Shown piece after piece: positions 44,036-54,102 of a stretch of DNA of 64,000 bases. Positions within the stretch are counted from its first letter, which is position 1. The number at the start of each line of letters is the position of its first letter. Source of the DNA: Verrucomicrobiota bacterium (lineage in GTDB: Bacteria > Verrucomicrobiota > Verrucomicrobiia > CAIQCK01); contig JACRQF010000004.1 in the NCBI GenBank assembly GCA_016222825.1, forward strand, positions 1-64,000, given 5' to 3'. The notes below the pieces were generated by a model. That model ran no database searches. It saw only the letters and a program-made list of their open reading frames with translations, and had not been told where the DNA came from. The position numbers were made by a program, and so were the translations under genes.

Positions 44036-47000
44036 ATGAAGATGCTCGCAACGAGTCTGCTGACTCTCGGCCTCGCCGCGCCTTGCTTTGCCGATGTTAC
44101 TCTCAAGCTCACCGACGCCACGATCACGTTGAACGAGCGCGGTTGCGTGACGTCACTGCTTGCTGCCGACAAGCACGAATACGCCCCGCCTGCCGCGCCA
44201 CCGGCGTTCGAGGCGACGGTGGATGGTGGCGTGCTACAGCCAAGCCGCGTCTCGCGAAAAGCGAACAAGCTGACCGTAGAGTTCGGCGAGCGCGGCCGAG
44301 TGCAGTTCAACATCACCGAAGGGCGTGGCTTCGCGTTCCTGAAGCTGACGGAGATGGCGCTCAAAGGGACAGTCGAGCGGCTCCAGTTGTTCTGTCTGCC
44401 CGTCAACGGCCCGAAGAAGGTCGGGGGCACCATCAACGCCTGCTACGACGAACGGTTTGCGACGGCGGTCATGGGCACCGAGATCAACGTCCGGCCGCGT
44501 CTGCTCGGCGCACGCGGCGCTGGCTCCGACAACAAGGGCTGCACGCACCTCTTCGAGCAGGTGACAGACGCCAAGCACGGCAATCGCGCGGCGCGATTCA
44601 CCGCCACCAGCGAGCGCGATGACAACGCCGGCTGGAGCGTCGTCGGCCGGCGGTTTGCGAAGCCGCTGGATTTGAGCGGCTGCACGGGATTGCGAGCGTG
44701 GGTCCACGGTGACGGCAGTGGGCAGTCGTTGAAGATCCAGTTGACCGACGGCAAGGGCGGCTACCGCGACGACTACGTGAAAATCGATTTTACCGGCTGG
44801 CGGCAGGTGACGATGGCAAAGCCAGCCCTGAACACGCTGCGCAGCGAGCGCGTCGTCCACATGAACTTCTACTTCAACTCGCTGCCGGCGAAGCGGAAGG
44901 TGGTCTGCCTGCTCGACCAGGTCGAAGCCGTTGTTGGGGACAAGACAGTGCTGCTGGAGGATTTTGAGGACACCTCATCGGAACTCTGGCCGATGGTTGG
45001 CATGAGGCTCTACGCCGAGACGGTGAAACAGTTCGGCGTCGAGCCGGCCGGTGTCGGCGTCATCGCCTGCCCGCGCGCGCAGTTCGAGAAGACGATCGAG
45101 CGGTTCGAGCGCGCGTCGGGACTGCCGAGTCCGCGTGTGGATGGCGTCTGGGCCAAGACCTCGCCCGCCGCAAAACGTTCCTATCTCTTCATCACCAACT
45201 TCGCCGAGAAGGATACCGATGAGGTCATTGCTTTCGCCAAGCGCGGCCACTTCGACGCCATCCTGATCGTGCAGAGTTCGTGGTGTTCCTCGACCGGTCA
45301 TTATCCGATCAACACGAAAAACTTCCCGCGGGGCCTCGACAGCCTCAAGGCGACGTTCGCGAAGCTCAAGCGCGCCGGCTTCAAGGTTGGCCTGCATTAC
45401 CTCGCGCCCTCCATCTACCCGCCCGACCCGTATCTCACGCCCGTGCCCGACCCGCGACTGTTCCGCGACGCTTCGGCGGAATTGGCCGGCGACGTGGACG
45501 CGAAGACAACGTTCATCCCGACGACCGCCGCACCGGAGAAGTTCCCCGCCGAGGACGGCGGCTACGACGGCGACGGCGCAGTCATTCAAATCGGCAACGA
45601 ACTCATCCGCTACACCGAGCGTTCGATGAAGCCGCCGTTTGGTTTCACCGGCTGCGTGCGCGGCCTGCACGGCACTGCGGCCGCGGCGCACGCCCGCGGC
45701 GAGAAGCTGACGCACCTGCGGAAGAGCTACGGCTACTTTCTCTTCGACATGGACACGACCCTCATCAACGAGGTCGCCGACAACCTTGCGAGCGTCGTCA
45801 ACGCGCTCAACGCCGACATGGTTTATTGGGATGGCTCCGAGCGGCTCCAAGGCGACCACGCCTACTACAACGCCAAGCTCCAGAAGGCGTTCTACGACCG
45901 GTTCAAGAACAAGAACATGCTGATCCAGGGCAGCAGCCACAGTCATTATTCGTGGCACATCCATGCGCGCTGCGCCTCCGCCGATGGCCACGGCGATCTC
46001 AAGGGCTACCTCGACGAACGCACGCCGTCATTCGCGAGCTACTACTTCGCCAACCTCGTGCCGCTCGATATCGGCTGGTATTACGTCTATGACGTGCAGG
46101 CGACCGTGGACCAGTTCGAGTATGTGCTGAACAAGTCGGTTGGCTACGATTCCTCCGTATCGCTGCAGACCTCGCCCAAGCACATCCGGGAGCACCCTTA
46201 CATTGACGTGATCGTGGATCTCATTGGCGCTTACGAGCGGCTGCGGCTCAGCGGCAAAGTGCCGGAGGAAACGCGCGCCAAGCTTCGGGTGCTGCAGCGC
46301 GACTATAGGCTCGTGCGCGACGGCCGCGTGCAGGCGCTCCAGCGCGTCATCTACGAGCCGTGGCGCAGCATCACCGCGCTCGACGGCAAGACCAACGTCT
46401 GGGAAACCGTCGTGACCGAAGGCCCGTGCCGCGTCGGCGTGGACATCCAGTTGCCGTCCGGCCAGTGGGCCGCACCGGGGCCATCGTATCGCTCGGAAAA
46501 ATCGATCTCGCTGGAAGACTTCGGCGACGCGCGCGCCTACGACAAGATCCGCAACACCTTCCCCGGCGTGACGCAACAGTTCCAGATCACAACGACGGGC
46601 GGCATCGAGGGTAAACCGTGCGCGGTTTATTCCGCGACCGCCCCCTTCCGTGGCGGCTGGTCTTGCGTCGGGCGCACGTTCAGCGCGCCGCTCGACATCT
46701 CGTGGCACAAGGGCATCGGTTTCTGGCTGCGCGGCGACGGCAACGGGGCACAGTTCAAACTCCAGCTTCGCGACGGCAAAGGCGCAGCCGATTTCTACAT
46801 CCCCAACAACTACACCGGTTGGCGCTACCACCAGATCGCCCGTCCGGCGAAGGACGCGATTGATTACGGCCGCCTCTCGCAGCTTTACCTCTATTATAAT
46901 GGGCTTCCCGCGAAGACGAACGTGACGTGCGCCATCGCCGGCGTGCGCGCGTTGCCGGCGCTCGACGAACCGGCGGTCGTTGATCCCGTTTTCGAAGTCG

Positions 47001-47263
47001 CCGGCCACAAGCTCACGTGGCCTGTGACGCTCATGACTGGCCAGACGTTCACCTACTGGCCTGACGAAGGCGTGCGCATCAGCATCGGCGAAAAACACGG
47101 CCCCGTCGCGCGCTTCGAGCTGCCGCTGACGATTACACTGCCGCCGGGCAAACATACGGTGCGGTTCACGACACCAACGCCGCTGACCGCCGCGCCCAGC
47201 GTGCGCCTGACGTTGCAGCCTGCGGAGCGACCACCGGTGACGAAGACAGGAAAGACGAAATGA
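44036..47263 (+). CDS. Secreted glycoside-hydrolase-like protein with two flanking carbohydrate-binding-like modules
   Basis: 1075 residues from the ATG at 44036 (AAAGGA ribosome-binding site). Leader LLTLGLAAPCFA. A jelly-roll module at about 162-305 (GWSVVGRRFAKPLDLSGCTG, LKIQLTDGKGGY, FTGWRQV, LEDFED) is repeated at about 820-975 (GWSCVGRTFSAPLDIS, FKLQLRDGKGAA, YTGWRYH, LEDFGD), in the style of CBM11/CIA30 domains. Between them, about 380-760, is a TIM-barrel-like region (FKVGLHYLAPSIYPPDPY, YGYFLFDMDTTLINEV, ADMVYWDGSERLQGDHAYY), reminiscent of melibiase-like hydrolases. The GH family is not recognised. Its start is 4 bp after the lyase stop, and its own stop overlaps the next start by 4 bp. 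Confidence 0.7.
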   Translation: MKMLATSLLTLGLAAPCFADVTLKLTDATITLNERGCVTSLLAADKHEYAPPAAPPAFEATVDGGVLQPSRVSRKANKLTVEFGERGRVQFNITEGRGFAFLKLTEMALKGTVERLQLFCLPVNGPKKVGGTINACYDERFATAVMGTEINVRPRLLGARGAGSDNKGCTHLFEQVTDAKHGNRAARFTATSERDDNAGWSVVGRRFAKPLDLSGCTGLRAWVHGDGSGQSLKIQLTDGKGGYRDDYVKIDFTGWRQVTMAKPALNTLRSERVVHMNFYFNSLPAKRKVVCLLDQVEAVVGDKTVLLEDFEDTSSELWPMVGMRLYAETVKQFGVEPAGVGVIACPRAQFEKTIERFERASGLPSPRVDGVWAKTSPAAKRSYLFITNFAEKDTDEVIAFAKRGHFDAILIVQSSWCSSTGHYPINTKNFPRGLDSLKATFAKLKRAGFKVGLHYLAPSIYPPDPYLTPVPDPRLFRDASAELAGDVDAKTTFIPTTAAPEKFPAEDGGYDGDGAVIQIGNELIRYTERSMKPPFGFTGCVRGLHGTAAAAHARGEKLTHLRKSYGYFLFDMDTTLINEVADNLASVVNALNADMVYWDGSERLQGDHAYYNAKLQKAFYDRFKNKNMLIQGSSHSHYSWHIHARCASADGHGDLKGYLDERTPSFASYYFANLVPLDIGWYYVYDVQATVDQFEYVLNKSVGYDSSVSLQTSPKHIREHPYIDVIVDLIGAYERLRLSGKVPEETRAKLRVLQRDYRLVRDGRVQALQRVIYEPWRSITALDGKTNVWETVVTEGPCRVGVDIQLPSGQWAAPGPSYRSEKSISLEDFGDARAYDKIRNTFPGVTQQFQITTTGGIEGKPCAVYSATAPFRGGWSCVGRTFSAPLDISWHKGIGFWLRGDGNGAQFKLQLRDGKGAADFYIPNNYTGWRYHQIARPAKDAIDYGRLSQLYLYYNGLPAKTNVTCAIAGVRALPALDEPAVVDPVFEVAGHKLTWPVTLMTGQTFTYWPDEGVRISIGEKHGPVARFELPLTITLPPGKHTVRFTTPTPLTAAPSVRLTLQPAERPPVTKTGKTK

Positions 47264-50200
47264 GAACAAAGCAATTCGCGTTTCTGTTGCTTGCAGCAAC
47301 AGCGGCGTTTGCCGACCGCGCCGCGGACGATGCCGCATGGGAGACCATTCGCATCAAGCAGGAAAGACCGCTGTTGATGGAGACGCCGTTGGTGAGCAAT
47401 GGCGCGGCAGCGGCGGCAATTGTGCCGGCGGATGGTGAACTGTGGAACAACGCGGCTGCGAAACTGCAAGCTGCCGTAGCTGAAAAGACTGGCGTGAAGC
47501 TGCCCGTCGTCGCGCCGGCGAAGATCACCGACGCGGATTGGGCGAGCCGCCATCTCATCGTCATTGGCAATCTGCTGAACAATCCCGTCTTCGCGCGGCT
47601 CTACTTCAACTACTTTGCCTGCACCGATGCCGCCTACACTGGCAACGGCGGCTACGAGTTGCGCTCGATTCACGACCCGTGGGGCAATGGCCACAACGTC
47701 ATCGCGGTGGGCGCGCAGGACAAAGCAGGGGTCGAGGCGGGCGTGGCACGGCTTGTCGCGCTCATCAACGAGCGAGCCAAAGACGGCGAACTGAAACTTG
47801 GGAGATTGATGGAGTTGAAGTTCACGAAGAAAGGCCGGCGCGCGCCGCTGGAGGAGAAACTCACCGCCAAAGGAATCGCCGACCGCAAGGAAGCCATCGC
47901 GAACATCTACGCCCGACCCGGCACCGAGCGCGGTGCGGCGCACAACACGATCAAGTTCGCGATGCTCTATCATCGCACCGGCGACCCCGGCTGGCTGGAG
48001 TTATATCGCGACGCGATGCGCCAGCATATCAACTACTACGCGACCAACGAATACATCCTCCAGGAAGGCCCGCGCCGTTACGACCGTGACTTCCGCGATA
48101 GTTGGGCTTACGGCATGGTCATCGCGTGGGACCTGGTCGAGGAATCACCCGGTTGGAGTGACGAAGAGCGGCTGAAGTTCACCAACCACGTCCTGCGCAT
48201 GGTCTGGGAATCGAACCTTTACCAGAACTGGGACAGGGAGTCGTCCGTCGCGAAATGGCGCGTGTTCGGCAGCATCACGCACAATCACCACACGTGGCCC
48301 GGCCTCGCCGACCTCTTTGGCGGCTGGTATTTCTTGCGCCACTACAAATTGCCGGTGGCGAAGGACTGGCTCGATATCGCGCTGGGCATGTTTCGCTCGT
48401 GCTCGCTAAGCTCGAAGCCGTGGGAGGACAGCGCGGGTTATCAGTGGATTCCGCAGCGGCACGTCCTCACGTATGCGCTCGCGTCGGGCGACCGGACGTT
48501 CATCGAGCAGGGCCACGCCTCGCAGACTGGAAAGGCGTTGCTGCAAGCGCTCGACAGCCTCGGTCGACAGCCGGCGTGGGGCGACTGCGGCGGTTTTACG
48601 TCGGTGTCGGGAATGCCGGAGCTGATGTGCGCGCTGGAATACGCCACCGGCGACGGTCGCTATCGCTGGGCAATCGAGTGGCTCGGCGCGGACGCGCGCG
48701 ACGAGATGGAAGCGCCGTTCTGGACCAACGTCGCGCCGAAGCGTCCCGACGACCTCGTGGGCGTCGCCGTCACTCGACTGCCAAAGATGCACTATGACCT
48801 TTTCGGCCGCTCCGGGCGCAGCGACATCTGGCAAGCACCGAACCTGCCGTTTGAGGAGACATTCGACAAACTCACGCTGCGCAGCGGCTGGGCCGAGGAC
48901 GACGATTACCTGATGCTCGACGGCACTGCCGCCGGCTCGCACGGCCATCTCGACGGCAACTGCATCATCGCGTTCACCGCCGCAGGCGCGCAGTGGCTCG
49001 TGGACGCCGAATACATCCGCCGCATCCCAAAGTATCATTGCGGCGTCACCGTCCTGCGCGACGGCGTCAGCGCGATCATGCCGCCGAGCGCGCGGCTAGA
49101 TGAAGCCGTCTGGACCAACAACACCGCACGCGTCCGCACCACAATGCCGCACTACAACGGCATGACCTGGACGCGCAACATTGAGTTCGTCCCAAAGCGT
49201 CACGTCACGGTGATTGACGAACTCACCGCCGAGCAGTCCGGCGACTACAGCCTTCGTTGCTGCTGGCGCGTGGCCGGCGAAAGCATGCTCGACGGCGACA
49301 CGTTGCGCACGCGGCAGCGCGAGAAAGGCTTCGCCCTGCGCAACCTCAGCGGCCAGCGACAGGAACTCGTTTATATCAAGGACTTCGCCGGCCTGCCGAT
49401 TCACCAGCTTTATCAGCGGCAGAGCGCCCGACTTCGCGCCGGCGAGACCGTTCGCTTCGTGAACGTCTTCGCCGCGTCGAAAGACGGCCTGCCGAATCTC
49501 GACGCTCGCGACGTCGCGTCCGCAACAAAACCGAAATACGCACCCATGCCGGCCGGCGCGAAGCCGTTGCGGACGCTGTGGCGCTTCGCTGATTTCCCGG
49601 TAACGCCGCGTCCACTGAAAGTCGCCTCGATCCGCTCCGACCCGCCGCCTCGCGAGGCTTACAGTCCGCTGGAGAAACTGATTGACGGCGCGTCCGGCGG
49701 CTCGACGACCTCCTGCATGTTCCTGGCCGGTAAGCCCGTCAACATCGTGCTCGACCTCGGCACGCCACAACGAGTGCGCGAGGTCTGCGTCCGCTCATGG
49801 GAGAAACTCGACGGCTGGGGAATCAAGGGGCTCACATTGAGCGTGAGCGACGACAACTTCCAGCGCGACGTTCGCGCCGCGGGCGAACTGGCAGCCACCG
49901 GCACGCAAACGTTCGGCAGAAATGTCAACACCATCCGCACCGCGTCGCTCAACCAGACCGCGCGCTACGTCCGCATCACTGGCGAGCCGGCAACCGCGAA
50001 GTCGGTGGTCTATCTCGCCGAGATCGAAGTCCTGGGCGAGACGCCTGGCGAGAAAGCAAAGCTTGTCGCGCTCGCGTCGGCCGACCTCGACGGCGATGGC
50101 AAGAGCGAGACGTTCGTCGGAACCGCTGGCGGCGAAATCGTCGCGCTGAGCGCGTCGGGCAAGAGACTCTGGCAGACGAAGGTGGGTAGTTCGGTAACGG

Positions 50201-51051
50201 CGCTCGCGGCGGGAAAGGGCTTGGTGGTTTACGGCACCGACGATGCCGTGCTTGGTGTGCTGGCCGCCGACGGGAGCAAGGCAGCCGAAGTGAAGCCGCC
50301 GATGTATCGCGGCGTGCCGAGCCGCGTGCGGAACATCACGCTCGCGGATCTCGACGGCGACGGCGCGCGGGAGATTGTGATCGGCTGCGACAGTTGGCAA
50401 TACATGGCCTACTCATCTGCATTGAAGCTTGTCTGGAAGACCGTCTATTACGCCCACGGCGCGACTGTCGGCCACGTGGCAGATCTCGACGGTGACGGCA
50501 AGCCGGAGGTTATCGCCGGCAATGCTTACTACAGCCTCCAGATTCTGAATCATCGCGGCAAAGTGCTCAGTGGCCGCTCAGGCTCCTTCGGCCCGGAGCA
50601 GACCGCCGTGACCTCCGGCGACCTGCGCGGCGACGGCAAACGCGCGGCCATCCTCGGCACCGATGGCGGCTTGGTGCTCGCGTTCGACGCAAAAGGCGGC
50701 AAGCTCTGGGAAACCAACGTTGGTGACCGCGTGACTACGCTCCACTGCGACGTGGTCGGCGGCAAACCGCGCGTAATCGCGGCGTCCGAGAGCGGTTACG
50801 TCTGGGCGTTCGACGCTTCCGGCAAACCAATTTGGAAACGCGACCTCGGCGAGCCGGTCAAGCGCCTCGTCCGCGACGGCGATGGCTACGTTGCCGCCGC
50901 TTCGGCCAACGGCATCGTGCGACTGTCGCTGGATGGAAAGGTCGAAGCTGTCGCGACCACGCCCGCGCCGGTGATTGATCTGGTCGTCAGCGATGGACAG
51001 GCGACCGCGCTGATGGCAGACGGTTCGGCGCTCGGCGTGGCGACGCGATAG
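47260..51051 (+). CDS. Giant secreted lyase-like protein with discoidin and FG-GAP repeat domains
   Basis: 1263 residues. Signal peptide FAFLLLAATAAFAD. Residues 25-190 form an N-terminal alpha/beta module (LPVVAPAKITDADWASRHLIVIG), as seen next to glycosidases and lyases. Residues about 200-775 are a heparinase/alginate-lyase-type toroid and beta-sheet, with FGSITHNHHTWPGLADL (near 337) and GSHGHLDGNCIIAF (near 560). Residues about 787-927 are a discoidin/F5-8C-like domain (LDLGTPQRVREVCVRSW, TARYVRITGEP). From about 935 there are four FG-GAP/VCBS-type calcium-binding repeats with DLDGDGK, forming a propeller. It presumably binds and depolymerises an extracellular polysaccharide. Start overlaps the upstream stop (ATGA). 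Confidence 0.78.
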   Translation: MRTKQFAFLLLAATAAFADRAADDAAWETIRIKQERPLLMETPLVSNGAAAAAIVPADGELWNNAAAKLQAAVAEKTGVKLPVVAPAKITDADWASRHLIVIGNLLNNPVFARLYFNYFACTDAAYTGNGGYELRSIHDPWGNGHNVIAVGAQDKAGVEAGVARLVALINERAKDGELKLGRLMELKFTKKGRRAPLEEKLTAKGIADRKEAIANIYARPGTERGAAHNTIKFAMLYHRTGDPGWLELYRDAMRQHINYYATNEYILQEGPRRYDRDFRDSWAYGMVIAWDLVEESPGWSDEERLKFTNHVLRMVWESNLYQNWDRESSVAKWRVFGSITHNHHTWPGLADLFGGWYFLRHYKLPVAKDWLDIALGMFRSCSLSSKPWEDSAGYQWIPQRHVLTYALASGDRTFIEQGHASQTGKALLQALDSLGRQPAWGDCGGFTSVSGMPELMCALEYATGDGRYRWAIEWLGADARDEMEAPFWTNVAPKRPDDLVGVAVTRLPKMHYDLFGRSGRSDIWQAPNLPFEETFDKLTLRSGWAEDDDYLMLDGTAAGSHGHLDGNCIIAFTAAGAQWLVDAEYIRRIPKYHCGVTVLRDGVSAIMPPSARLDEAVWTNNTARVRTTMPHYNGMTWTRNIEFVPKRHVTVIDELTAEQSGDYSLRCCWRVAGESMLDGDTLRTRQREKGFALRNLSGQRQELVYIKDFAGLPIHQLYQRQSARLRAGETVRFVNVFAASKDGLPNLDARDVASATKPKYAPMPAGAKPLRTLWRFADFPVTPRPLKVASIRSDPPPREAYSPLEKLIDGASGGSTTSCMFLAGKPVNIVLDLGTPQRVREVCVRSWEKLDGWGIKGLTLSVSDDNFQRDVRAAGELAATGTQTFGRNVNTIRTASLNQTARYVRITGEPATAKSVVYLAEIEVLGETPGEKAKLVALASADLDGDGKSETFVGTAGGEIVALSASGKRLWQTKVGSSVTALAAGKGLVVYGTDDAVLGVLAADGSKAAEVKPPMYRGVPSRVRNITLADLDGDGAREIVIGCDSWQYMAYSSALKLVWKTVYYAHGATVGHVADLDGDGKPEVIAGNAYYSLQILNHRGKVLSGRSGSFGPEQTAVTSGDLRGDGKRAAILGTDGGLVLAFDAKGGKLWETNVGDRVTTLHCDVVGGKPRVIAASESGYVWAFDASGKPIWKRDLGEPVKRLVRDGDGYVAAASANGIVRLSLDGKVEAVATTPAPVIDLVVSDGQATALMADGSALGVATR

Positions 51052-51063
51052 GATGGAGATCTC

Positions 51064-52572
51064 ATGAAGACATGGCTTCATTGTTTGTTAATGACTGTTC
51101 TGACCAATTCCGGCCGGGCGATCGCGGCGGGTGGCGGCTTTCTGCCGGCGGAGCCGATGGAGATCGGCAGCGAGCCACAGTTCGTGTTCGACCTTCACGT
51201 GGTGGACACGACGTGGGGATTGAAACCCAAGGGCGAACCGGTCAAGCGCGTGCTCCATCAGCCGAAGAAACATCCGGCCAACCCGTTGATCATCGGGGAT
51301 GATCCGAGCCATCTTTGGGTGTTGCGCGAGACGAACGGCCTCTTTCGCATGTGGTATCAAGCCAACGTGAAGAACCCCGCTGTGGACAAGGGGAAGGATC
51401 TCTACCGCGTCACGGTTGCCTACGCGGAATCCAAGGACGGCCTGCACTGGGAAAAGCCCGCGCTCGATTTGTTTCCCGACGCGAAGCGATGCAGCCTGCC
51501 GCGCAACGCGGTCATCCACCGGCTGGACGAACCACAGTGCGAATCCAACGCGCCGCAGATCGTCGAGGTGCCGGAGAAAGATCGGCGGGGTTTCCACTAC
51601 ATCATGCTCTACACGATGAGCACCGCGCCGCTCAACGGTATCCGACTTATCGGCTCGCACGACGGCATCCATTGGGACGCCAAGAGCGACATGCGCATCG
51701 CCAAACTCTCCAGCGACACGCACAACACCATCCACTACGACGCCGCGCGGGACGAATACGTGATGTTCTGCCGTTCCAAGCACATCTACCGCGCGCCCGG
51801 CCAGACCAAGGAGATGACCAGCAGCGGCGAATCGCGCCGCGGCATGTCGCGCATGAGCAGCAAGCAACTCTGGACCGAATGGAACGTGCGGCCGCAAACG
51901 ATCATCATGCCCGACGAGCGTGACGCGGAACTGGGCTACAACTATTTCATGGCGATGCCTGTGCGTCGTTACACGGGCATCTGGTGGGGCCTGCTCGCGC
52001 CGTTCCTGTGGAACGACCTCTACGCCAGCGAAATCGCCTGGAGCCGCGACGGCTGGCGGTTCGAGCGTCTGCCCGCGCGCCAGCATCTCATTGAGTTCGG
52101 TCCCAAAGGCTCGTGGGACCAATCCATGATCGTCGCGAGCGCGCGCTGGGTCGAGGTCGGCGACGAATGGTGGCTCTACTACGCCGGCTTCAGTGGCCCG
52201 CATGACGATCCCAAAGGCCGCAACGGCGCCATCGGCCTCGCGACGGTCCGCAAGGAAGGTTTCATCTCGCAGCGCGGCCCCAAGACCGGCGGCGTGGTTT
52301 GCACGCGCGCGCTGCGCTGGCCCGGCGGCAGATTATTCATCAACGCCGACGCCCACGAGGGGGAACTAAGGGTGCGCGCCTCCGACGAACTGCGAAGGCC
52401 GTTACCGGGCTGCGACTACGCCGACTGCAAACCGTTCACTGGCGACAGCGTCGCGCACGAAGTGACGTGGAAGGGCAAGTCGCTCGATGCACTGAAGGGA
52501 CAGGTCGTCCGCTTGGAGTTTCTTCTGAAGAACGCCGACCTCTACACGTTCCGGGCAACGGGAAGCGAGTGA
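51064..52572 (+). CDS. Secreted five-bladed beta-propeller glycosidase-like protein, first of tandem pair
   Basis: 502 residues with a leader (LHCLLMTVLTNSGRAIAAG). The mature N terminus IGSEPQFVFDLHVVDTTWGL and repeated blade motifs (LFRMWYQAN, VAYAESKDGLHWEKP, IRLIGSHDGIHWD, EYVMFCRSKHIY, WSRDGWRFERLP, WWLYYAGFSGPHDD) resemble the GH32/GH43/GH68-type propeller used by invertases and arabinanases. The catalytic acids cannot be pinned by eye. The C-terminal RVRASDELRRPLPGCDYADC segment forms a beta-sandwich lid. About half identical to the next gene. Starts 12 bp after the giant lyase-like gene. Confidence 0.72.
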   Translation: MKTWLHCLLMTVLTNSGRAIAAGGGFLPAEPMEIGSEPQFVFDLHVVDTTWGLKPKGEPVKRVLHQPKKHPANPLIIGDDPSHLWVLRETNGLFRMWYQANVKNPAVDKGKDLYRVTVAYAESKDGLHWEKPALDLFPDAKRCSLPRNAVIHRLDEPQCESNAPQIVEVPEKDRRGFHYIMLYTMSTAPLNGIRLIGSHDGIHWDAKSDMRIAKLSSDTHNTIHYDAARDEYVMFCRSKHIYRAPGQTKEMTSSGESRRGMSRMSSKQLWTEWNVRPQTIIMPDERDAELGYNYFMAMPVRRYTGIWWGLLAPFLWNDLYASEIAWSRDGWRFERLPARQHLIEFGPKGSWDQSMIVASARWVEVGDEWWLYYAGFSGPHDDPKGRNGAIGLATVRKEGFISQRGPKTGGVVCTRALRWPGGRLFINADAHEGELRVRASDELRRPLPGCDYADCKPFTGDSVAHEVTWKGKSLDALKGQVVRLEFLLKNADLYTFRATGSE

Positions 52573-52595
52573 GGGGTGAAACGGAGCCAGACTTT

Positions 52596-54080
52596 ATGAA
52601 GACAGCAATTCCTTGGCTGATGCTCGCCGCGCTGGCCGGAGCCGGCCCGATGGCCGTCGCGGGCGTCGGAGTCCTGCCGGTGGAGCCGGTGGATATCGGC
52701 ACGGAGCCGCAGTTTTTCGTGGACGATCACATCGTGGACAATCGTTGGGCGTTGAAGCAGAAGACCGAGGAGGTGCTGCGCGTCTTCCACCCGCCGAAGA
52801 AGCACCAGAGCAATCCACTGATTGCGGGCGAGGGCGGCTACGTGTGCGTCGCGCAGGACCGGGAGGCGGGCTTGTTTCGCATGTGGTATCAGACTTACGA
52901 CCGCGCCGGAAAGACGGAGGATGAGGCGGGCGATTACGCCATTGCCTACGCGCAGTCCAAGGACGGCTTGAAGTGGGAGCGGCCGAAGCTGTGCTTGATG
53001 AACTGGAAGGGCGGCAAGGACAACAACATTGTGTGGCGCGGTTTCGGCGACAAGCGCGCCAGCGGTCAGCAAATCCTCACGCTGCCGGAGAAGGACCGGC
53101 GCGGCTACCGCTACGTGATGGCCTATCACACCTCCGGCGCCAGACGCGGCAACAACGGCATCCGGCTGGTCGGCTCGCAGGACGGGATCCATTGGGACAA
53201 GGCAGGCGACACGCTGATCGCGCCGCTGCCGAGCGACACGGTCAACAGCATCGTCTTCGATCCCGTCCGCCGTCTCTACGTCATGTTCTGCCGCGACAAG
53301 ACCGCCTACCGGCTCTTTCAGGCCAACATCCTCGACACCGGCGAGTCGCGCCGCGTTGCGCGGATGGCCAGCCCGGAGTTGTGGACGGAATGGAAATCGA
53401 AACCGCAGAACATACTCATTCCCGACGAGCAGGACATGGCGCGCGGGTTCAACCGATTCTACGGCATGCCGGCGCGCTATCACGCTGGCATCTATTGGGG
53501 CGCCTTGTGGTGCTTCAAGCTGAACACTGACATCTGGACCGAGCTGGCCTGGAGCCGCGACGGCGTCAACTTCGAGCGCATGCCCGGCCGGCCGCGGCTG
53601 ATTGATCTCGGCAAAGACGGCGCGTGGGATGACGGCATGGTCTTCGGCGGCTCAGACTGGGTCGAGATGGGCAACGAGTGGTGGATGTATTACAGCGGTT
53701 GGGACGGCCCGCACGGGACGCGCGACCGCACGCCCGGCATCGGGTTGGCGACGTTGCGAAAGGAAGGCTTCGTCTCGATGCGCGGTCCACGCGGCGGCGG
53801 CGTGGTCTGCACGCGGCTGCTCCGCTGGCCCGGCGGCAAGCTAATCGTCAACGCCGACGCGCACGCGGGCGAACTGAAGGTGCGCATCTCGGACGAGCGG
53901 CGGAAGCCGCTGGCGGGCTTCGACTACGCCGATGGCATCGCGTTCACGGGCGACAACGTCGCGCATGAAGTCGCGTGGAAGGAGAAAGCGATTGATTCGT
54001 TGAAAGGCCGGGTCATCCGGTTGGAGTTCCTGCTCAAGGACGCCGACCTCTACACGTTTCGCTCGACCGGCGGTGAATGA
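52596..54080 (+). CDS. Secreted five-bladed beta-propeller glycosidase-like protein, second of tandem pair
   Basis: 494 residues from the ATG at 52596, which sits directly before a signal peptide (WLMLAALAGAGPMAVAG). Same architecture as its neighbour: IGTEPQFFVDDHIVDNRWAL, FRMWYQTY, IAYAQSKDGLKWERP, IRLVGSQDGIHWDKAGD, LYVMFCRDK, WSRDGVNFERMPG, WWMYYSGWDGPHG. The Asp-Asp in FFVDDHIVDN is present here, while the upstream copy has FVFDLHVVD, so one copy may have altered catalysis. Gene duplication within the locus suggests two related linkages. It is 23 bp downstream of its paralogue and 22 bp upstream of the Gfo/Idh gene. Confidence 0.72.
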   Translation: MKTAIPWLMLAALAGAGPMAVAGVGVLPVEPVDIGTEPQFFVDDHIVDNRWALKQKTEEVLRVFHPPKKHQSNPLIAGEGGYVCVAQDREAGLFRMWYQTYDRAGKTEDEAGDYAIAYAQSKDGLKWERPKLCLMNWKGGKDNNIVWRGFGDKRASGQQILTLPEKDRRGYRYVMAYHTSGARRGNNGIRLVGSQDGIHWDKAGDTLIAPLPSDTVNSIVFDPVRRLYVMFCRDKTAYRLFQANILDTGESRRVARMASPELWTEWKSKPQNILIPDEQDMARGFNRFYGMPARYHAGIYWGALWCFKLNTDIWTELAWSRDGVNFERMPGRPRLIDLGKDGAWDDGMVFGGSDWVEMGNEWWMYYSGWDGPHGTRDRTPGIGLATLRKEGFVSMRGPRGGGVVCTRLLRWPGGKLIVNADAHAGELKVRISDERRKPLAGFDYADGIAFTGDNVAHEVAWKEKAIDSLKGRVIRLEFLLKDADLYTFRSTGGE

Positions 54081-54102
54081 CAGAGTTTGATTGGAGAAGA
54101 CG

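Noticed and set aside
41740..44436. 898-codon open frame on the minus strand
   Set aside because: Antisense of the heparinase-like lyase and the start of the next gene; no recognisable protein features.
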